Shown: positions 45,593 to 59,179, counted from the first letter of the stretch. The stretch: 64,000 nucleotides of DNA from Nocardioides sp. PD653-B2 (GCF_002117935.1 NZ_BDJE01000017.1:124001-188000), one strand, 5' to 3'. Made by a program: numbers and translations. Notes: generated by a model not told the origin, from the sequence alone.

Positions 45593-46893
45593 GCACCACC
45601 TACCTGATCAAGAACGTCGCGGTCCTCGGCGGTGCGCCGACGGACCTGCTGCTGCAGGACGGCGTCATCGCCGACATCGGCCCCGAGGCCGGTGATCGAG
45701 GAGCGAGCGCCGGCGAGCGCGTCGAGATCGACGCGAGCGGCCTGGTCGCGCTGCCCGGCCTGGTCGACCTGCACACCCACCTGCGCGAGCCGGGGCGTGA
45801 GGACGCCGAGACCGTCGAGTCCGGCACCCGGGCGGCCGCGCTGGGCGGCTTCACGGCCGTGCACGCGATGGCCAACACGGAGCCGGTGGCCGACACGGCC
45901 GGCGTCGTCGAGCAGGTCTGGCGGCTCGGCCGCGAGGCGGGCCACTGCGACGTCTACCCGGTCGGCGCGGTGACCGTCGGCCTGGCCGGCGAGCGGCTCG
46001 CGGAGCTCGGCGCGATGGCCGACTCGGCCGCCCGGGTCCGGGTCTTCTCCGACGACGGCCAGTGCGTCAGCGACGCGGTGCTGATGCGCCGGGCGCTGGA
46101 GTACGTCAAGGCGTTCGACGGCGTGATCGCCCAGCACGCCCAGGAGCCGCGGCTCACCGAGGGCGCCCAGATGAACGAGGGCGAGCTCTCCGGGCGGCTC
46201 GGCCTGACCGGCTGGCCCGCGGTCGCGGAGGAGGCGATCATCGCCCGCGACTGCCTGCTCACGGCCCACGTGGGCTCGCGCCTGCACGTCTGCCACGTCT
46301 CCACCGCCGGCTCCGTCGACATCGTCCGCGACGCGAAGCGCAAGGGCTGGAACGTCACCGCCGAGGCCTGCCCCCACCACCTGCTGCTGACCGACGAGCT
46401 GGCCGCGACCTACGACCCGATCTACAAGGTCAACCCGCCGCTGCGCTCGCAGACCGACGTCGACGCGCTCCGCGCGGGGCTCGCCGACGGCACCATCGAC
46501 ATCGTCGCCACCGACCACGCGCCGCACCCGCACGAGGACAAGGACTGCGAGTGGGCGGCTGCCGCCAACGGCATGCTGGGCCTCGAGACCGCGCTGTCGA
46601 TCGTCCAGCAGACGATGGTCGACACCGGCCTGCTCGACTGGGCCGGCGTCGCCGAGCGGATGTCCTACGCCCCGGCACGGATCGGCCGGGTCGCCGAGCA
46701 CGGCCGCCCGATCGAGCAGGGCGAGCCCGCCAACGTCGTGCTCTACGACCCCGCCGCCCGGCGCACCATCGAGGCGTCCGAGTCGGCGTCGCTGAGCCGC
46801 AACACGCCGTACGCCGGCCGGGAGCTGCCCGGGCGGGTCGTGGCGACGTTCCTGCGCGGCAAGGCCACCGTCCTCGACGGGAAGCTCGCCTGA
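45589..46893 (+). CDS. pyrC: Dihydroorotase
   Basis: Dihydroorotase (434 aa, type I) cyclises carbamoyl aspartate. The zinc site starts with [11 protein letters not shown], and V-C-H-V-S-T-A and A-T-D-H-A-P-H supply further ligands. Between the N-terminal beta region and [10 protein letters not shown], residues 35-47 ([13 protein letters not shown]) look like translated repeat DNA (see the repeat entry). GTG start overlapping pyrB; the stop overlaps carA. Confidence 0.95.
   Translation: MSTTYLIKNVAVLGGAPTDLLLQDGVIADIGPEAGDRGASAGERVEIDASGLVALPGLVDLHTHLREPGREDAETVESGTRAAALGGFTAVHAMANTEPVADTAGVVEQVWRLGREAGHCDVYPVGAVTVGLAGERLAELGAMADSAARVRVFSDDGQCVSDAVLMRRALEYVKAFDGVIAQHAQEPRLTEGAQMNEGELSGRLGLTGWPAVAEEAIIARDCLLTAHVGSRLHVCHVSTAGSVDIVRDAKRKGWNVTAEACPHHLLLTDELAATYDPIYKVNPPLRSQTDVDALRAGLADGTIDIVATDHAPHPHEDKDCEWAAAANGMLGLETALSIVQQTMVDTGLLDWAGVAERMSYAPARIGRVAEHGRPIEQGEPANVVLYDPAARRTIEASESASLSRNTPYAGRELPGRVVATFLRGKATVLDGKLA
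45691..45729 (+). repeat. Repeat-like insertion inside pyrC
   Basis: GGTGATCGAG at the left and GTCGAGATC at the right, enclosing two GAGCG(A/C)G blocks, resemble the ends and filling of the palindromic repeats at 20.8 kb. It keeps frame. The match is weaker than in pyrD. Confidence 0.4.
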
Positions 46894-48007
46894 TGGGCGC
46901 CGCGATCCTGGTGCTCGAGGACGGGCGCACCTTCACCGGAGAGACGTACGGCGCCGAGGGCGAGACGTTCGGCGAGGCCGTCTTCAACACCGGTATGACC
47001 GGCTACCAGGAGACGCTCACCGACCCGTCCTACCACCGTCAGGTGGTGGTGATGACCGCTCCCCACATCGGCAACACCGGCGTCAACGACGAGGACCTCG
47101 AGTCCTCGAGGATCTGGGTCGCCGGCTACGTCGTGCGCGACCCCGCCCGCCGGGCGTCCAACTGGCGCTCGCGGCGCAGCCTCGACGACGAGCTCCGCGC
47201 CCAGGGGGTCGTCGGCATCTCCGGCATCGACACCCGCGCGCTCACCCGGCACCTGCGCGAGCGGGGCGCGATGCGGGTCGGCATCTCCTCGACCGAGACC
47301 GACCCGGGCGCGCTGCTCGAGCGGGTCCGGTCGTCGGCGGAGATGTCGGGCGCCGAGCTGTCCAGCGAGGTGTCGACGGGGGAGACCTACGTGGTCCCCG
47401 CCATCGGCGAGAAGCGGTTCACGGTGGCTGCCCTCGACCTGGGCATCAAGACGATGACGCCCCACCAGATGGCCCAGCGCGGCATCGAGGTGCACGTGCT
47501 CCCGGCGACCGCGACGCTCGACGAGGTCAAGGCGATTCGCCCCGACGGGCTCTTCTACTCGAACGGCCCGGGCGACCCGGCCGCCACCACGCACCAGATC
47601 GAGCTGCTCCAGGGGGCGCTGGCCGAGGAGATCCCGTACTTCGGCATCTGCTTCGGCAATCAGCTCTTCGGTCGCGCCCTCGGCTTCGGCACCTACAAGC
47701 TGAAGTACGGCCACCGCGGCATCAACCAGCCCGTCATGGACCGCACCACCGGCAAGACCGAGGTCACCGCGCACAACCACGGCTTCGCGGTCGACGCCCC
47801 GCTGGACGGCACCACCGCGACGCCGTACGGCGAGGCGAGCGTCAGCCACGTCTGCCTCAACGACGACGTGGTCGAGGGCCTCGAGCTCCGCGAGAGCGGC
47901 AGGCTCAAGGGCTTCTCGGTCCAGTACCACCCCGAGGCCGCCGCCGGCCCGCACGACGCGGCGTACCTCTTCGACCGCTTCACCCAGCTCATGGAAGGCA
48001 AGGCCTG

Positions 48008-48008
<1 letters not shown>
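46893..48008 (+). CDS. carA: Carbamoyl-phosphate synthase small (glutaminase) subunit
   Basis: CarA (371 aa) releases ammonia from glutamine for CarB. The N-terminal domain has [14 protein letters not shown]. The class I amidotransferase domain has the nucleophile in F-G-I-C-F-G-N-Q and the catalytic H-P-E in Q-Y-H-P-E-A, plus S-N-G-P-G-D-P. The ATG overlaps the pyrC stop (TGATG); the longer upstream frame is a shadow of pyrC. Confidence 0.96.
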
Positions 48009-51312
<3,304 letters not shown>

Positions 51313-51313
<1 letters not shown>

Positions 51314-52359
51314 TGTACCGCACCTTCTTCGACCGCGTCCTGGCCCGCACCGATCCGGAGAAGGCGCACCACACGGCGTTCCGGGCGATCCGGGCGGCTC
51401 GGCCGGTCACCGGTGTCCGCCGTACGCCCGGCACCCCGGTCTCGGCGCTGGGGCTGACCTTCCCCAACGTGCTCGGGCTCGCTGCCGGCTTCGACAAGAA
51501 CGCCGTCGGCATCGACGCGCTGGCCGCGCTCGGCTTCGGGCACGTCGAGATCGGCACCGTCACCGGCGAGGGCCAGCCCGGCAACCCGAAGCCCCGGCTC
51601 TTCCGGCTCCCCGACGACCGGGCGGTCGTCAACCGGATGGGCTTCAACAACGACGGCGCCGAGGCGGTCGCCGCCCGTCTCGCGGCCCGCACGGAGTCTC
51701 TCGGTGGTCGAGTGGGCCGTCGTGAGGGACGAGCGACGGACGTATCGAGACCCGGGCCGGTCCTGGGCGTCAACATCGGCAAGAGCAAGGTCGTCCCCGA
51801 GGACGAGGCCGTGCGCGACTACGAGAAGTCCGCGCGCCTGCTCGTGCCCCACGCCGACTACCTCGTGGTCAACGTCAGCTCGCCGAACACGCCGGGCCTG
51901 CGCAACCTGCAGGCCGTCGAGAAGCTCGAGCCGATCCTGACGGCGGTGCAGTCCATCGCGGACGGTGTGCCCCTCCTGGTGAAGATCGCTCCCGACCTCT
52001 CCGACGACGACGTGCTGGCGGTCGCCGAGCTGGCGCTCGCGGTCGGACTCGACGGGATCATCGCCACCAACACGACGATCTCCCGAGACGGGCTCCGCAC
52101 CCCGGCCGCGAAGGTCGAGGAGATCGGGGCCGGCGGGCTGTCGGGCCGCCCGCTCACCGCGCGCTCGCTCGAGGTGCTGCGGCTGCTCCGCGGCCGGGTC
52201 GGGCCCGACCTGACGCTGATCGGGGTCGGCGGCATCACGACCGTCGAGGACGCGCGCGCCCGGCTCGACGCCGGCGCCACCCTGCTCCAGGGCTACACGG
52301 CGTTCATCTACGAGGGCCCGCTGTGGCCGCGGCGGATCGTGAAGGGCCTGGCGTCGTGA
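51313..52359 (+). CDS. pyrD: Dihydroorotate dehydrogenase, class 2 (quinone-linked)
   Basis: This 348-aa membrane-associated flavoprotein oxidises dihydroorotate to orotate with menaquinone. The N-terminal helices precede [12 protein letters not shown] and the class 2 active-site Ser lies in [11 protein letters not shown] (Ser190). L-V-K-I-A-P-D and G-G-L-S-G-R-P are present. Residues 131-147 are encoded by an inserted palindromic repeat, just before [10 protein letters not shown], in a loop that is variable in the family; the frame is kept and the enzyme looks intact. Confidence 0.95.
51703..51752 (+). repeat. Palindromic repeat inserted in frame inside pyrD
   Basis: The 50-base element starts GGTGGTCGAG and ends CGTATCGAGACC, a perfect 12-base match to the end of the intergenic copy at 20929-20940. 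Its start matches the reverse complement of the CTCGACCACC at the end of copy 1. It encodes [16 protein letters not shown]. Confidence 0.85.
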
Positions 52360-53186
52360 CCGTCGCGACCGGGGAGCGGGCCGGCGCCGTCCACGTCTCC
52401 GGCGAGCTGCTGGACACCAAGCGGATCGGCGCCTTCCGGCACCTCACCGTCGTGGCGCCCGGCGTCCCGGAGCGGTTCCGCCCGGGCAACTTCGTGGCGA
52501 TCTCGCTGGGTGACTCGTCGTTCCTGGCCCGACGCTCCTACTGGGTCCACCGGGTCCGGCCGGTGGGCGGCTACGGCGCCGCCATCCAGCTGGTCGTCGA
52601 CCCGAACGGCGTCGGGGGTGCGTGGCTCGCGGGCCTGCCCGCCGGGAGCCGGATCAAGGTCACCGGGCCGCTCGGGCGGCCGTTCGCGCTGCCCAAGGAG
52701 CCGGTCAGCTGCCTGCTGGTCGGCGAGGGCTACTCGGCGGCGCCGCTGTTCCCGCTCGCCGAGCGGCTGCGTGAGCGCGGCTGCGCGGTGACGATGGTCG
52801 TCGCCGGCGCCGACGAGGCCCACCTGCTCTCCTCGCTCGAGGCGCGCCGTTCGGTCCGCGCGGTCACGGTCGTCACCGCCGACGGCTCGGTCGGCCAGAA
52901 GGGCCGGGTCGCCGGCGTCATCGAGGAGGCGCTGGCCCGCTCGCAGGCGGAGGTCGTCTACGCCGCCGGGCCCCACGACACGCTCCACGCCGTCGCGGCC
53001 GCCGCCGAGGCGCACGGCGCCTGGAGCCAGACCGCCGTCGAGGTGCCGCAGCCTTGCGCCACCGGCCTCTGCCACGGCTGCCCGGTCCCCGTCGTCGGCG
53101 AGGACGGCGTCGCGCGGGTGGCGCGCGCCTGCAGCGACGGCCCGGTGCTCCGCGGCGACCGGGTCCGCTGGGGTGACCTCGGATGA
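52356..53186 (+). CDS. pyrK: PyrK-like electron transfer subunit (FAD and [2Fe-2S])
   Basis: The 276-aa protein matches the subunit that links class 1B dihydroorotate dehydrogenase to NAD. An FAD barrel ([10 protein letters not shown], then R-R-S-Y-W) is followed by an NAD-binding domain ([11 protein letters not shown]). The iron-sulfur ligands are Cys234, Cys239, Cys242 and Cys259 (C-x4-C-x2-C-x16-C). All four are kept although its PyrD-like partner downstream has lost active-site residues. GTG start overlapping pyrD; the stop overlaps the next ATG. Confidence 0.88.
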   Translation: MTVATGERAGAVHVSGELLDTKRIGAFRHLTVVAPGVPERFRPGNFVAISLGDSSFLARRSYWVHRVRPVGGYGAAIQLVVDPNGVGGAWLAGLPAGSRIKVTGPLGRPFALPKEPVSCLLVGEGYSAAPLFPLAERLRERGCAVTMVVAGADEAHLLSSLEARRSVRAVTVVTADGSVGQKGRVAGVIEEALARSQAEVVYAAGPHDTLHAVAAAAEAHGAWSQTAVEVPQPCATGLCHGCPVPVVGEDGVARVARACSDGPVLRGDRVRWGDLG

Positions 53187-54010
53187 CGGTCGAGCTCGCC
53201 GGTCTCACACTGGCCAACCCCCTGCTGGTCGCCTCCGGCTGCGGCGGCACCGGCCGCGAGCTCGTGCCCTGTCTCGGTGAGCAGGGCCTGGCCGCGCTGG
53301 GCGGCTTCGTGACCCGCTCGATCACCCTCGACGCGCGCGCCGGAGGCCCGGCCCCGCGGGTCGTGGAGACGCCGTCCGGCCTGCTGCACGCGACCGGGCT
53401 GCCCAACCCCGGCATCGACCTGTTCCTCGCCACCGAGCTGCCGTGGCTGGCCCGGCAGGACACCCGGGTCGTCGTCTCCGTCGCCGGCCGGACGATCGGT
53501 GAGTACGCCGAGCTCGCGCGGCGGCTCGGGCGCTCACCCGGTCTCGCGGCCATCGAGGTGAACGTCGACGCGCTCGAGACCGGCAGCGGCGAGCCCTTCC
53601 AGGCGGCCAGCGTCGTCGCCGCGGTGAAGCGCGACCTGCCCCGGGGGCTGCCGGTGCTCGTCAAGATCCGGCCCGACCTGGTCCGCGTGGTCGAGACGGT
53701 CCGGGTGGTGCTCGAGGCGGGCGCCGACGCGGTCGTCGTCGGCACCGCCCAGCCCGCTGCGCTGCCCGACGGACGCCCGGCCGGGCTGTCCGGGCCCGCC
53801 GTACGCCCGCTCGCGCTGCGCTGCGTCACCGAGGTGTGCGCCGCGTTCCCGGCCGCCCAGGTCGTCGGCGGCGGCGGGATCGCCACGGCCGCCGACGCCC
53901 GCAGCTTCCTCGCCGCCGGGGCCGTCGCGGTCCAGGTCGGCGCCGCCCTGCTGCACGACCCCACCACGGCCGCGCGCCTGGCGGCCGACCTGACCCAGGA
54001 GCTCGTATGA
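53183..54010 (+). CDS. PyrD class 1B-like flavoprotein lacking the catalytic cysteine
   Basis: The 275-aa protein aligns by eye with class 1B dihydroorotate dehydrogenases: T-L-A-N-P-L-L-V-A-S-G, E-T-P-S-G-L-L-H-A-T-G-L-P-N-P-G and the FMN-phosphate end V-V-G-G-G-G-I-A-T-A-A-D-A. The family N-(I/V)-S-C-P-N reads N-V-D-A-L-E (residues 127-132), so the catalytic Cys is Ala130. The usual T-K-(T/S) Lys is Arg45 and the later orotate-contact Asn in N-T is Gly. Dihydroorotate turnover is therefore doubtful; it may use another substrate with PyrK, or be a degenerate subunit. ATGA overlaps on both sides. Confidence 0.8.
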   Translation: MTVELAGLTLANPLLVASGCGGTGRELVPCLGEQGLAALGGFVTRSITLDARAGGPAPRVVETPSGLLHATGLPNPGIDLFLATELPWLARQDTRVVVSVAGRTIGEYAELARRLGRSPGLAAIEVNVDALETGSGEPFQAASVVAAVKRDLPRGLPVLVKIRPDLVRVVETVRVVLEAGADAVVVGTAQPAALPDGRPAGLSGPAVRPLALRCVTEVCAAFPAAQVVGGGGIATAADARSFLAAGAVAVQVGAALLHDPTTAARLAADLTQELV

Positions 54011-54816
54011 CGTTCGGTGCCCGACTCCACGCCGCGATCGCCGACCGGGGCCCGTTCTGCGTGGGCATCGACCCGCACGCCGCGTTGCTGGCCGACTGGG
54101 GCCTGGCCGACGACGTGGGCGGCCTCGAGACGTTCGCCCTCACGGTGGTCGAGGCGGTCGCCCCCCACGTCTCGGTGGTGAAGCCGCAGTCGGCGTTCTA
54201 CGAGCGGTTCGGCAGCCGCGGCATCGCCGTGCTCGAGCGGGTGATCGCGGACTCCCGCGCGGCCGGTGCGCTGGTGCTGCTGGACGTGAAGCGCGGTGAC
54301 ATCGGCTCGACGTCGCAGGCGTACGCCGACGCCTACCTCGACCCGTCCTCGCCCCTGGCGGCCGACGCGATCACCGCCAGCCCGTTCCTCGGGTTCGGCT
54401 CGCTCGACCCGATGATCGACACCGCCCGCCGCCACGACGCCGGCGTCTTCGTGCTCGCCCTGACGTCCAACAAGGAGGGGCCGGAGGTGCAGCACGCGCG
54501 CATCGACGGCGACGGCACCGTCGCCGGGCGGGTGTTCGACCACCTGCGCCGGCTCAACGACGGTGCTGCACCGCTCGGCTCGTTCGGTGCGGTCGTCGGC
54601 GCCACGATCGGCTCGACCGACGAGGACCTCGCCTTCAACGGCCCGATCCTCGCGCCGGGCTTCGGGGCGCAGGGCGGCACCGTGGCCGACGTCCGCCGGA
54701 TCTTCGGGGCGGCAACCGTGCTGCCCAGCTCGTCGCGCGAGGTGCTGCGGCTCGGGCCCGACCGCGACGCCATGCGCGACTGCGTGCGCCGCACGAACGA
54801 CGAGCTCCGCTCGTGA
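54007..54816 (+). CDS. pyrF: Orotidine 5'-phosphate decarboxylase (type 2)
   Basis: OMP decarboxylase (269 aa) makes UMP. The type 2 form common in actinobacteria is seen in F-C-V-G-I-D-P-H, V-V-K-P-Q-S-A-F-Y-E and the catalytic L-D-V-K-R-G-D-I-G-S-T (Lys/Asp tetrad). T-S-N-K-E-G and A-P-G-F-G-A-Q-G-G follow. The ATG overlaps the PyrD-like stop. No pyrE is found in the window; orotate phosphoribosyltransferase must be encoded elsewhere. Confidence 0.95.
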   Translation: MTFGARLHAAIADRGPFCVGIDPHAALLADWGLADDVGGLETFALTVVEAVAPHVSVVKPQSAFYERFGSRGIAVLERVIADSRAAGALVLLDVKRGDIGSTSQAYADAYLDPSSPLAADAITASPFLGFGSLDPMIDTARRHDAGVFVLALTSNKEGPEVQHARIDGDGTVAGRVFDHLRRLNDGAAPLGSFGAVVGATIGSTDEDLAFNGPILAPGFGAQGGTVADVRRIFGAATVLPSSSREVLRLGPDRDAMRDCVRRTNDELRS

Positions 54817-55247
54817 GGCGGCTGCTCGTGGCCGCGCTCCTGGTCCCGCTGCTGTCCGGCTGCGGCGGGGACCCGAAGGACGACTACTGCGACGCGGTCA
54901 AGGACCACCAGACCGAGCTCAGCGACATCGTGTCGACCGGCAAGCCGGACGCCCTGATCAACGCGCTCGACATCTTCCACGACCTCCAGGACAAGGCGCC
55001 CGGCGACATCACCGACGAGTGGCAGCAGGTCGTCGGCCGGATCGAGGCGCTGCGCGACGCGCTGGACGACGCGGACGTCGACCCGGCGACGTACGACCGC
55101 GACAACCCGCCGGAAGGGGTCACCGCCGAGCAGCAGGCCCGCATCGACGCCGCTGCGAAGGAGCTGGGCAGCGGGACGACGCTGCGCGCCCTGCAGGACC
55201 TGGGCCAGCAGGCCCGCGACGTCTGCAAGACTCCCCTGACCCTCTGA
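54813..55247 (+). CDS. Hypothetical lipoprotein
   Basis: The 144-aa product has a short basic N-terminus, a hydrophobic core and the lipobox L-L-S-G-C with Cys17 as the likely lipidated residue. The mature part is helical and acidic with two more Cys (D-D-Y-C-D-A-V and R-D-V-C-K) that could pair. I do not recognise a named family. It is coupled to pyrF by GTGA, but the pyrimidine link may be only positional. Confidence 0.78.
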   Translation: MRRLLVAALLVPLLSGCGGDPKDDYCDAVKDHQTELSDIVSTGKPDALINALDIFHDLQDKAPGDITDEWQQVVGRIEALRDALDDADVDPATYDRDNPPEGVTAEQQARIDAAAKELGSGTTLRALQDLGQQARDVCKTPLTL

Positions 55248-55266
55248 TCGTCCGGCGCGACTTCGA

Positions 55267-55296
55267 TTGCTGCCCGATGAGGGTTCTGACTAGTGT
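55267..55296 (+). promoter_or_regulatory. Candidate promoter of mihF
   Basis: TTGCTG (55267-55272) and TAGTGT (55291-55296) are spaced 18 bases apart, about 45 bases before the mihF GTG. An AGAAGGA ribosome site lies nearer the start. Confidence 0.5.
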
Positions 55297-55340
55297 GACC
55301 TCTCACCGGTTCCACCCGACCACCAGAAGGACCTGCGCAC

Positions 55341-55661
55341 GTGGCTCTGCCCCCGCTCACCCCCGAACAGCGCCAGGCGGCTCTCGACAAGGCCGCCGCC
55401 TCCCGTCGGGAGAGGGCCGAGGTGAAGAACCGGCTGAAGAACTCCGGTGCGTCCATCGTCGACGTCCTCCAGGAGGGCCAGCGCAACGAGGTCATCGGCA
55501 AGATGCGGGTGGTCGACCTGCTGCAGTCGATGCCGGGTCTCGGGAAGGTCCGGGCCCGTCAGGTCATGGAGCGGCTCGGCATCGCCGAGAGCCGCCGGGT
55601 GCGGGGCCTCGGCACCAAGCAGGTGGCGGCCCTCGAGAAGGAGTTCGCCGCGCGTGACTGA
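55341..55661 (+). CDS. mihF: Integration host factor, actinobacterial type
   Basis: The 106-aa nucleoid protein is the actinobacterial IHF, unrelated in fold to enteric IHF. The helical start [10 protein letters not shown] and the DNA-binding helix-two-turn-helix with [18 protein letters not shown] are characteristic. [10 protein letters not shown] follows. It binds DNA with little sequence preference and bends it. GTG start with a nearby AGGA. The stop overlaps the gmk start by eight bases; mihF-gmk-rpoZ is a conserved order. Confidence 0.95.
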   Translation: MALPPLTPEQRQAALDKAAASRRERAEVKNRLKNSGASIVDVLQEGQRNEVIGKMRVVDLLQSMPGLGKVRARQVMERLGIAESRRVRGLGTKQVAALEKEFAARD

Positions 55662-56241
55662 CGCGCAGCCCGCCTCCACTCCTGAGCGGCGCTCGCGTCT
55701 CGTCGTCCTGGCCGGGCCCACCGCGGTCGGCAAGGGCACCGTGGCCGACGACGTACGCCGCCACCACCCCGAGGTCTGGATCTCGGTGTCCGCGACCACC
55801 CGCCCGCCGCGGCCGGGGGAGGAGAACGGCGTCCACTACTGGTTCGTCTCCGACGAGGAGTTCGACCGGATGATCGCCGAGGACGACCTGCTCGAGTGGG
55901 CGGTGGTCCACAAGGCGGCTCGCTACGGCACCCCCCGACAGCCCGTCGACCTGGCGCTGGCGTCCGGTCGTCCGGCGATGCTCGAGATCGACCTCCAGGG
56001 CGCGCGCCAGGTGCGCACGACGATGCCGGACGCCCTGTTCGTGTTCCTCAAGCCCCCGTCGTGGGACGAGCTGGTCCGCCGCCTGGTCGGCCGGGGCACC
56101 GAGACCGAGGAGGAACGCACCCGCCGGCTCGCCACCGCGCGCGAGGAGCTGGCGGCCGAGCCGGAGTTCGACGTCACCATCGTCAACCACGAAGTTCACG
56201 CTGCAGCCGACCAGTTGGTATCGTTGATGATGCTCGACTAG
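55654..56241 (+). CDS. gmk: Guanylate kinase
   Basis: Gmk (195 aa) phosphorylates GMP. The P-loop is [10 protein letters not shown], with Thr-Ala in place of the usual Ser-Gly. The GMP site includes [11 protein letters not shown] and Y-G-T-P-R, and I-D-L-Q-G-A-R-Q-V follows. A GTG start inside the mihF 3' end gives the family N-terminus; the longer frame upstream is a shadow of mihF. Confidence 0.94.
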   Translation: MTDAQPASTPERRSRLVVLAGPTAVGKGTVADDVRRHHPEVWISVSATTRPPRPGEENGVHYWFVSDEEFDRMIAEDDLLEWAVVHKAARYGTPRQPVDLALASGRPAMLEIDLQGARQVRTTMPDALFVFLKPPSWDELVRRLVGRGTETEEERTRRLATAREELAAEPEFDVTIVNHEVHAAADQLVSLMMLD

Positions 56242-56285
56242 AGCCATCCGCTCGATCCAGTCCCAACACCTTGTGAGGCTTACGC

Positions 56286-56615
56286 GTGTCTGCCCCCAAC
56301 ATCGCCGCCGAGGGCGTCACCAACCCCTCGATCGACGACCTGCTCACCAAGACGGACAGCAAGTACAAGCTCGTCCTCTACAGCGCCAAGCGCGCCCGGC
56401 AGATCAACGCCTACTACTCCCAGCTCGGCGAGGGCCTGCTGGAGTACGTCGGCCCGCTGGTCGACACCCACGTCCAGGAGAAGCCCCTCTCGATCGCGCT
56501 GCGCGAGATCAACGAGGACCTGCTGACCTGCGAGGACATCGACCCGGCCGAGATCGCTGCCGAGGAGGCCGCGGCCAAGGCCGCCACCGCCGACGGCTTC
56601 GCCGCGAACGAGTGA
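56286..56615 (+). CDS. rpoZ: RNA polymerase omega subunit
   Basis: Omega (109 aa) aids assembly of RNA polymerase. The family region [25 protein letters not shown] matches actinobacterial RpoZ, followed by P-L-S-I-A-L-R-E-I and an Ala/Glu-rich tail. GTG start. coaBC begins four bases after the stop, probably translated from the same message. Confidence 0.94.
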   Translation: MSAPNIAAEGVTNPSIDDLLTKTDSKYKLVLYSAKRARQINAYYSQLGEGLLEYVGPLVDTHVQEKPLSIALREINEDLLTCEDIDPAEIAAEEAAAKAATADGFAANE

Positions 56616-56619
56616 TCCG

Positions 56620-57876
56620 CTGACCACCAGCACCTTCCACGAGGCCGTTTCCCCGTCGGGGAAGCGGCCCCGTGTCGTTCTCGGGGTCTCCGGGGGGATC
56701 GCGGCCTACAAGGCCTGCGAGCTGCTCCGGCTGTTCACCGAGTCCGGCCACGACGTCACCGTCGTCCCCACCGCCGCGGCGCTCGAGTTCGTGGGCGCAC
56801 CGACCTGGGCGGCGCTGTCCGGCAAGCCGGTCTCGACCGAGGTCTGGAGCGACGTCCACGAGGTCCCGCACGTCCGGATCGGCCAGGCGGCCGACCTGGT
56901 GGTCGTGGCCCCCGCGACCGCCGACCTGATGGCGAAGGCGACCCACGGCATCGCCGACGACCTGCTCACCAACACCCTGCTGACCGCCCGCTGTCCCGTC
57001 GTCTTCGCGCCGGCCATGCACACCGAGATGTGGGAGCACGCCGCCACCAGGTCCAACGTGGCCACCCTGCGCGAGCGCGGGGTGCTGGTGATCGAGCCGG
57101 CCGAGGGCCGGCTCACCGGCAAGGACACCGGCAAGGGCCGGCTGCCCGAGCCGACCGAGATCCTCGACCTGTGCCGCGAGGTCCTCGCCCGCGGCGCGGT
57201 GGCGCCCGATCTCGCCGGCCGGCACGTCGTGGTCTCCGCGGGCGGGACCCGCGAGTACCTCGACCCGGTCCGCTTCCTCGGCAACCGCTCGTCCGGGCTC
57301 CAGGGCTACGCCCTCGCCCGTGCTGCGGCCGCCCGCGGCGCCGAGGTGACCCTGATCGCCGCCAACGTCTCCCTGCCCGACCCGGCGGGCGTCAAGGTCG
57401 TCCGGGTCGAGACGACCGCCCAGCTGCGCCAGGAGGTCGTCGCCTCCGCGGCCTCCGCCGACGCCGTCGTGATGGCCGCGGCCCCCGCCGACTTCCGGCC
57501 CGTCAGCGTGAGCGACGCCAAGATCAAGAAGGCTGCCGATGGGTCGGCGCCGTCGATCGTGCTGACCCAGAACCCCGACATCCTCCACGAGATCAGCACC
57601 GACCGGGCCCGCCCGGGCACCGTGATCGTGGGGTTCGCCGCCGAGACCGGCGACGACACCGGGTCGGTGCTCGACCTGGCCCGCACCAAGCTCGCCCGCA
57701 AGGGGTGCGACCTGCTCGTGGTCAACGACGTGAGCGGGGGAGCGGTGTTCGGGAGCCCCGACAACGAGGCCGTGATCCTGGGTGCCGACGGCGCCGCTGT
57801 GGAGGTGCCGCGCGGCTCCAAGGGCGCGCTCGCCCACGTCATCTGGGACGAAGTCATCTCCAGGCTGCAGGATTGA
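56620..57876 (+). CDS. coaBC: Bifunctional phosphopantothenoylcysteine decarboxylase/synthase, CTG start
   Basis: CoaBC (418 aa from CTG) carries out two steps of coenzyme A synthesis. The CoaC flavin domain begins V-V-L-G-V-S-G-G-I-A-A-Y-K-A and has the catalytic His84 in E-V-P-H-V-R-I-G and P-A-M-H-T-E-M-W. The CoaB domain has V-S-A-G-G-T-R-E-Y-L-D-P-V-R and A-A-A-P-A-D-F-R-P. Between the last in-frame stop (56524) and the flavin domain there is no ATG, GTG or TTG; the first GTG (56791) would delete the nucleotide loop. CTG at 56620, four bases after rpoZ, is the most plausible start; a base error is the alternative. Confidence 0.88.
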   Translation: MTTSTFHEAVSPSGKRPRVVLGVSGGIAAYKACELLRLFTESGHDVTVVPTAAALEFVGAPTWAALSGKPVSTEVWSDVHEVPHVRIGQAADLVVVAPATADLMAKATHGIADDLLTNTLLTARCPVVFAPAMHTEMWEHAATRSNVATLRERGVLVIEPAEGRLTGKDTGKGRLPEPTEILDLCREVLARGAVAPDLAGRHVVVSAGGTREYLDPVRFLGNRSSGLQGYALARAAAARGAEVTLIAANVSLPDPAGVKVVRVETTAQLRQEVVASAASADAVVMAAAPADFRPVSVSDAKIKKAADGSAPSIVLTQNPDILHEISTDRARPGTVIVGFAAETGDDTGSVLDLARTKLARKGCDLLVVNDVSGGAVFGSPDNEAVILGADGAAVEVPRGSKGALAHVIWDEVISRLQD

Positions 57877-57882
57877 GACCAA

Positions 57883-57901
57883 CGTCCCGCGATTCGGGAC
57901 G
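57883..57901 (+). terminator. Hairpin between coaBC and metK
   Basis: CGTCCCG (57883-57889) and CGGGACG (57895-57901) form a perfect 7-bp stem with a 5-base loop, six bases after the coaBC stop. A -10-like TATCGT (57907-57912) for metK begins just after it. Confidence 0.55.
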
Positions 57902-57948
57902 GCAGATATCGTGAGCGCCACACCCCTACACGAACGGGAGCAACAGCT

Positions 57949-59139
<1,191 letters not shown>

Positions 59140-59148
59140 CCGCACGGC

Positions 59149-59179
59149 GGTCGAGGAAGGCTGCGCAACCTCCTCGACC
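59149..59179 (+). repeat. Palindromic repeat/hairpin after metK
   Basis: GGTCGAGGA (59149-59157) and TCCTCGACC (59171-59179) form a 9-bp stem. From 59160 to 59183 the sequence is identical for 24 bases to the repeat at 32763-32786. It probably serves as the metK terminator. Downstream TAGACA (59207-59212) is a possible -10 seven bases before the priA ATG. Confidence 0.65.

Noticed and set aside
53183..54010. Calling the PyrD-like gene a pseudogene
   Set aside because: The frame is intact, with coupled start and stop, normal codon use and conserved FMN motifs; only active-site residues differ.
57877..57948. SAM riboswitch upstream of metK
   Set aside because: The gap is only 72 bases and contains just a simple terminator-like stem.
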